A stretch of 41,896 bases of DNA from Chalciporus piperatus (Eukaryota > Basidiomycota > Agaricomycetes > Boletales > Boletaceae), in NCBI GenBank assembly GCA_038093975.1, contig JBBPTG010000213.1, forward strand, positions 1-41,896, given 5' to 3'. The notes under the pieces were generated by a model. The model did no database searches. It was not told the DNA's origin and saw only the letters and a list, made by a program, of their open reading frames with translations. Below are positions 36,778-41,896 of this stretch, piece by piece (position 1 is the stretch's first letter; every line of letters starts with the position of its first letter). The position numbers and the translations under genes are program-made.

Positions 36778-37608
36778 ATGGCCAACATCACCCGCTCAGC
36801 CAAGTTGGCCAGCAACTGGACAGAAAACGAACTTGATGCTTATAACATCAAAATCAAGTTTCAGAATGCCACAACTTTCTTCAATACACCAGCTCTGCCT
36901 GAACCTAATGTCGATGAAGAACTTCTGACCACTGTATATGCTGAGGACATGGTCACAGAAGACAACTACAGACTTCTCACCCAATTGCAGCTTGCAAGGG
37001 GCCCAGCTGAGGCAGAGAAATCAGTGGTTGCTGATTTTGTGGTCACCCTCTTCCAAATGCTTGGGTACACCCAGCGGCATTCCCATGCCATACATACTCG
37101 GAAAGAAATACAACATTTGATCTGTGGAGAGTACAAGAACACCATACTAGATGTGTGCATCATTGACACAAATGAAGATGAAATCATCCTTCTTGTACAA
37201 GAGGACAAGTTCTTTGAATGCAATCCCAATCCATTTCCTCCACTTATTGCAGAGGCAATAGCCGCCTTCCAGAGCAGCAACGAGCATAGGGTAGCATTAG
37301 GGCATCCTCCTTTGGAGGATAAGGTGTGAAATCTTGAGTCCATGACATCTACCTTTAGCTTGCTGATATTGGACAAATAGATTATCCCAGCTATCATCAT
37401 GGATGGCACATCACCCATTTTCCTCCAAGTCCCTATCACTACCAAGCTTGTCCAATGTGTTGAACTTGGGATCTATCCAACCACTCCTACACTTGTTTTG
37501 GGCCATGTCCCTGACATCCCCCTGCCTCACTTTGGTATGCAGCCTTTAGATAACAGGCATGTCATACTACTTCAATGCTATGAAGCTTTCAAAAAGCTTG
37601 TTGTTTAG
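36778..37608 (+). CDS. PD-(D/E)XK-nuclease-like protein of an amplified basidiomycete family
   Basis: Two exons (36778-37323 and 37381-37608), 257 aa, intact. It begins MANITRSAKLASNWTENELD. A central ICGEYKNTILDVCIID is followed by EDEIILLVQEDK. D125, E142 and K144 form the D...ExK pattern of the PD-(D/E)XK nuclease fold. Exon 2 gives GTSPIFLQVPITTKLVQCVE and GMQPLDNRHVILLQCYEAFK. I recall similar proteins (RS-A-K...W-T-x-N-E-L-x-A-Y-N-I; LLVQEDK; PQLIAEAIAAFQ) amplified in mushroom genomes, unnamed and often next to repeats. Whether it cuts DNA is unknown. The sequence from about 36,700 to 38,050 looks visibly AT-richer than its neighbours, with A/T-ending codons, which fits transfer or a mobile cargo. 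Confidence 0.7.
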
Positions 37609-38049
37609 TCAGTGAGTAATAGTATCCAAGATTCCTTGTCTCTGATTCTCATTCTGGATTGGTAACATGATTTCTGCATTTTGTTGACTGGATGCACAGT
37701 TGTGTGTAGACACAATGTTGTACAATAAATCATCAGTGATGTGACATTCTGACTACTGTAGTGTCTGAAGGGAAGAATGATATTCACCTGCCAATAGAGA
37801 CAGCAAGATAATACAGTAACAAGGAGAGTGACCTCCCAGCTGAGATCATGCAATGAGCTAGGATTACACATCTGCTCTGTTGAGTGTCTATCACAAGGGC
37901 ATAGCTACCAAATCAGAGACAAGTGAGAAGAAATAATATCAGCAATGTGTTTGGAACAACATGGTATTCCCAAACCCAGTGGCAAGTGGAGTTCTAACTT
38001 CTAAGCAAACAAACCAGAATTCAAAACCACACATTCTAAGACACCCCAT
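37609..38049. other. AT-richer intergenic between nuclease-like gene and inverted pseudogene copy
   Basis: About 440 bp with no gene, continuing the AT-richer composition of the upstream gene. The composition changes at the boundary of the inverted copy at 38050. No terminal repeats were found. Confidence 0.4.
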
Positions 38050-38888
38050 GTATTTCTGGATTCCACAGCACATTATCATATCATCTGCATAGAATGGTGA
38101 ACTTCAGAGAGAGCACATATCCTGGGCAGGATGCACACACATGGTTGGTCTTCACCATGAATCTCTTTCGGTTGGGTGAGACAGTCATCAGTTGCACCTG
38201 AATTTCTCATATCTAGCAAGCCCTCCATTCTCAAATCCACCCCGCCATTCGTGAAGGTTGTCCTTTGTTCCACTCGTGTCTCTCGTGGAGGACATCATCA
38301 TGACATGGGTCAGGTTCGTAGGTCAAATGTCATGAACGATTCATGACCACATGCCAAAGGGTGGAGGTGACGGCGGCATACATCATGACTCGGAGAGCGA
38401 CGAGGGTGATGGGGATGATGGTGTAACCGTACATCGCATCTCGTCGATACCATCCCATCGTGGTGATGGTTTTGTTTCCCGATACGGGGATGCGTGCATT
38501 CTCAGGAATTATTTGAGGGTACTCAACATAAGATTGGTCACATCCTCGGCAGTGGTCCTTTCGCTGCTAGAGGCTGAAATGTATATCGAGAATAAAGCAT
38601 TACCAATGGAATTTGTCGTCAACCCTTGCGTTGTCCGTGCTTGATAGTCGAGGATCGCTGCCAGGAACTGAGTGAGATTCGTGTTGCTAGCTCCGAGCGG
38701 TTGGGAGTTAGTGACAGTTGAGGTTACAACGCCGCCGGTGTATGTCACGAGTGAGGTAGTCCCGCTGGAGGAATCTTGCAGCGCAGTGGAAGAAGTAGAC
38801 TTTGTCATGTATTGCTGATACTGATTAATCGGAGGTCAGATATCGTGATGAGATCGTTACTCTAGTCTCTGGAGCCAACCTTCACTGC
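38050..38888 (-). pseudogene. Third, inverted copy of the TM-glycoprotein gene (copy C)
   Basis: The minus strand matches copy B from 8785 to 10013. Landmarks are TSLVTYTGGVV, NTNLTQFLAAILDYQARTTQ, NAHASPYRETKP-like divergent codons and the C-tail PRICALSEVHHS. Two clean internal deletions relative to B remove 8924-9111 (about 188 bp) and 9351-9525 (about 175 bp). Smaller indels break the last TM exon. The intron at 8797-8853 of B is still present (GTTGGCTCCAGAGA), so this is a DNA-level duplication and not a retrocopy. It is closer to B than to A because it shares B's C-terminal extension. The upstream part (N-terminal TM exons) is absent. Confidence 0.85.
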
Positions 38889-38895
38889 TGGTGCA

Positions 38896-41150
38896 GCGCT
38901 TACGCTGATTTGGGCAATGTGACCCCATACTTGAATCCAGTCCGAGCGCACCGTCCTCAGCGAGCACGCCCTCGAGCGCGCATGCCTTGCTGACATGGCT
39001 CGCCAACCATGTGTTTTTTGGGGGGACTCACGGAGCTTTGACCGAGGCGAAGGTGGAGGGCGTGGCATTGAAACATCTTTTCCAGAGATGGGACTGAAGA
39101 AATGGACTGGAAGGAAATGATCAGATTGTCAGCAGCCTTGTAGTGAGCTTCTTGGCTGGGGAGGCAACTTACGCCGCCCTCACGGATGCGCAGGGGTTCA
39201 ACGCCCCATTCCTCTCGCACTGCGGTTTCGAGTGCTTTGAACCAAGGATCATGCAAGTCTCCTAGCAGTACCAAGAGAGGCAGACTTTAAGGGGCTGGTG
39301 TAGCATCCGTTGAGAAAAGACTCACAGAAAGCTTTTTCGGCGATTGGAAAACGCAGAAGGCAGATTTAAGATGGGCGACTAGTGCTTGTGACACTGTTTC
39401 CAAATCTTGATCTGGAACGATGCGGAGCGAGAGCTTAGTCGTGACCTTTCCGGGAATCACGGTAGAGTCTACAGTATATAACGAGGGAAACAATTTATAG
39501 GACGTACGCCCAGGTCCTGACACCGAGATGTTGTGCACTGTGAGGGATGGGTCACGCCAGCGAGATCAAAGCACGGATGCGGGACTTTGCGTCACGAGGG
39601 ACAGCAGTTCGTATGATTGCTTTTCGTCTTCAGTTTGAGGTCGAACCGTTTCATCTGCGATTGCAGCGTCAGTCAAAATCACGGTAACTGAAAGCTTGGG
39701 GGACGAACAAAAGCCTTGTGTTGCAACTTTGCGTTGATCATCGGTTAGCGTTTCAAGCAGGCGAATCCTGAGAGTGAGCGATTAGAAACCATTTTTGTGT
39801 ATAGAATAACTATACACATGTCGAGCATCAGGTTCTGCTGTGGCTCCACCTTCAATACCGAGCGCCGCTGGCGATCTAGGGCTGTTTCAGAGCATTCTTA
39901 CTTGGGATGTTCAGGACGCACCTCTACCGTCGCATGAACAACTCCACGGAGCCCATATGCTATACAGGGTGGGTACTCAGTAATCCAAGTTGTGTTACTA
40001 TGGAGTTCGGTTCAGAAAGCCCGAGTAATTTACACAACACCATACCTGAGCATGATGGCGTCAATGTGCCCGATTTTATCCTACGTGAATGAGCATAGCG
40101 TTTAAAACTTTGGTAAAACGGAAACAAACCCTGTGCTCCCGAACTGCGTCCACGAAGCCAGAGCTACTTGCTTCTTCCTCACCCTCGATCAAGAATACAA
40201 GGTCGACCCCAAGGGCTCTCTTCCTCGACAGTTCAGCATGTTGTCGGAAACACCACGACCATACAGGTATCCATTTTGACCAACGACCGTGAATGGGTTT
40301 GAGTCCCGGCCATCACAGGGGGCTGAGACAACATCGTAATGTCTGGCCTATAGACAAAGATAGAGCTGACGATAACCTACCCATAGAACAGTATCCGGGG
40401 CTTTGGCTATTTGCCTTGCGTTCCGTGGAAGGTTGCTAAGACCAGTGGGCTTCCTCGCTCGCACGTGGGTGTCTATGGGTGGCAATTCAGCAAGCCGTGC
40501 AGAAGCGACCTCAGATCCGTATCGCGGATCACACACACCATGACTATCGTCTTCAGCCTCAGGAAGCGCGCCTTTCGGGACTGGTCCAAAATGCTGCTTT
40601 GAAGGCTGTTCAATCTCCCAAACCTGGTTCAACGTGAGATAGGTACAGCACATGACACATGACAGACACCTTACGTTTACGAATCCATCATTAGCACCTG
40701 ACACTAGTACAAGTCCGTTGGTGGACTGGGTAACAGTTGCCGAAGCACTATTCCTTCGTGGACACTCCACGACGCGGTGCAGTTAAACGAAGGCGACCAT
40801 CGCTTAATTCAACACAAGTCGACTCGTGTCAATCCTCTGCTTCAGAGAACCGACCCGTATCCGCCCATTGGAGGAGAACGCGTAAAGGTCGGAGTGCATC
40901 GCGGTTAAAGACAAGATGTCGATGTTATGACAACGATTATGAATATCTGGGCAGAGGCAAAGAAAGCTTGGGTGTACCTCCTGGACTATGATGGTCCGGA
41001 CCAACGCCTTTGTCTCAAGGTCAAATACCTGAACATATCCGTCATGACATCCTGCGAAGATAGTCACCCCTGACTACAAGGGATAAAACGGCGTCGTGGT
41101 TGCACTCGAGGGTATGTTTTGGCACTGGACCAGTGGGAGTGCATGTCCGG
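38896..41150 (-). pseudogene. DUG2: DUG2-like gene (WD40 plus M20 peptidase, glutathione degradation), broken
   Basis: Dug2 is the WD40/M20 subunit of the fungal GSH-degrading complex. Minus-strand remnants in order: CTPTGPVPKHTLECNHDAVL and TIFAGCHDGYVQVFDLETK (WD repeats), NIDILSLTAMHSDLYAFSSN, LVSGANDGFV, QVWEIEQP and FGPVPKGALPEAEDD. The peptidase part follows: PLVLATFHGTQGK, FYGHYDVVSAP (zinc His), NGYLYGRGVSDN, LGVDLVFLIEGEEEASSSG (catalytic/zinc Glu), CIAYGLRGVVHATVEV, ELLSLVTQSPASVL, HNISVSGPG, VIPGKVTTKLSLRIVPDQD, WFKALETAVREEWGVEPLRI and CHALHLRLGQSS. Breaks: a 1-nt frameshift before TIFAGC (about 41069), an in-frame stop at 40407-40409, a deletion after SDN (about 40236-40241, losing the usual KGP...), and a stop at 39566-39568. 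The N-terminal WD repeats and the C-terminal end are missing; the latter is cut at the boundary with copy C. Confidence 0.82.
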
Positions 41151-41644
41151 ATCTAGGCTGTGGTGTGGGGCGGACAAACAGGGGGTAGACTGGGAGGGAA
41201 ATAAGGGACTTATATCGTCAATGGGAGGACGAGGGATGAATGAGGATACATACTAAAGTCACGCCACCTTGAAGTGTGTCGTGAATTTCGTTCATCGCCA
41301 TCGTTAATGAGTGGAACTCAGTACAGTGTTATGACTTTTCTGGAGTTCCCCATGGAGGCGACTCAAGATGTGGTCGAAACTGAGTCCACTTTTCCCCGCA
41401 CTCGCATACTGCCGCCCATGCCGCCCATCTCCCCAAGAGCTTGTGATTGTAAGGTCGGTCGAGGTTGAGAGGGACAACCCCCTGGATGTGATCGTGCTGC
41501 TTGATGTTGAAGCGATTGATGAAAGACTCGTCAGTGTGTTCGTCGCTTGCCTGCCCGCGTTGCTGCGTACTAGCCGTGAGGTTGTGAACTTCATACTTGT
41601 CGACATTTGGTCGACATCCCAAAATGGAGGAAGTTGGAAGCTGA
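41151..41644. other. Unassigned right-end region
   Basis: Long overlapping open frames occur on both strands (41329-41679 minus and 41368-41811 plus). None has a motif I recognise, and GC content alone could explain them. It may include the eroded N-terminal part of the DUG2-like gene. Confidence 0.3.
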
Positions 41645-41896
41645 ATGGATTCGAGGCCAGTGAGAAAACCCATCGACACCGAAAACGCTGCCCGTCAAAG
41701 GCTTACGCCAAAAAAACTAGCGGCCGCATCCTGCATGGCTCCGAGTCGCAGCAGCTCCGACCCTCAGCCTCCGCCTCTCCAACAATGCTTTCCTCACTGT
41801 CACTTCCCTGACGCTCCATGGATTGCACAGATGACGCCGTGGACGAGATACGCTCCAGTGAAGTCGTCTTGGAATGACTCCTTTCTTGCGAGCTAA
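41645..41896 (+). other. Open frame ending at the window edge, overlapping repeat R2
   Basis: 83 codons from ATG 41645 to TAA 41894-41896: MDSRPVRKPIDTENAARQRL, TPKKLAAASCMAPSRSSS, Pro-rich, then PWTRYAPVKSSWNDSFLAS. In the same frame the R1 repeat ends SSWNDPFLAS but carries stops upstream. It could be a small gene or the start of a longer one with introns. No family recognised. Confidence 0.35.
41768..41896 (+). repeat. Dispersed repeat R2
   Basis: 129 bp similar in direct orientation to 36056-36196 (R1). It ends at the window edge with the shared block GTCGTCTTGGAATGAC, then CCTTTCTTGCGAGCTAA. Confidence 0.7.

Noticed and set aside
41329..41679. Overlapping long open frames on both strands near the right end
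   Set aside because: They shadow each other and no family is recognisable, so no gene is claimed.

Overview
The window looks like nuclear DNA of a basidiomycete fungus, most likely an Agaricomycete. Genes carry many short GT-AG introns of about 45-80 nt, and several encode families I know mainly from that group: a DUF6698-like protein, the amplified PD-(D/E)XK-like protein and a Cys-rich secreted protein. Exons were spliced by eye from the sequence, without transcript data.

Layout. 1-512: 3' end of a DUF6698-like gene. 1889-3021: a 1.13-kb non-autonomous hAT-like transposon with an exact 8-bp target-site duplication. 3487-5790 and 7619-9978: tandem genes for a four-TM glycoprotein, the second broken by a frameshift. 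10253-11320: a decayed gene. On the minus strand follow an MFS sugar/polyol transporter (11546-13870), a class-3-like aldehyde dehydrogenase (15551-17728) and an Ams1/MAN2C1-type GH38 alpha-mannosidase (18069-23091). Divergent from the mannosidase is a giant gene (24443-33182, about 2,300 aa) that joins a GB1/RHD3-type GTPase domain, a long Cys/His-rich array and a C-terminal vWA domain. Convergent with it is a small dimeric alpha/beta-barrel protein (33404-34177), then a secreted Cys-rich protein (34812-35619).

The right end (about 35.9-41.9 kb) is a rearranged zone. It holds a PD-(D/E)XK-like gene with AT-richer sequence (36778-37608), an inverted deletion-bearing third copy of the TM glycoprotein gene (38050-38888) and a decayed DUG2-like gene (38896-41150) whose 3' end abuts that copy. 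Direct-orientation repeats at 36056 and 41768 bracket the zone.

The transporter, dehydrogenase and mannosidase could all serve carbohydrate and aldehyde metabolism, but nothing shows that they form a pathway cluster. The most interesting item is the giant GTPase/zinc-array/vWA protein, whose architecture resembles animal immune GTPases only in its G domain. Three genes each contain one GC-AG intron that is needed to keep a conserved motif in frame.
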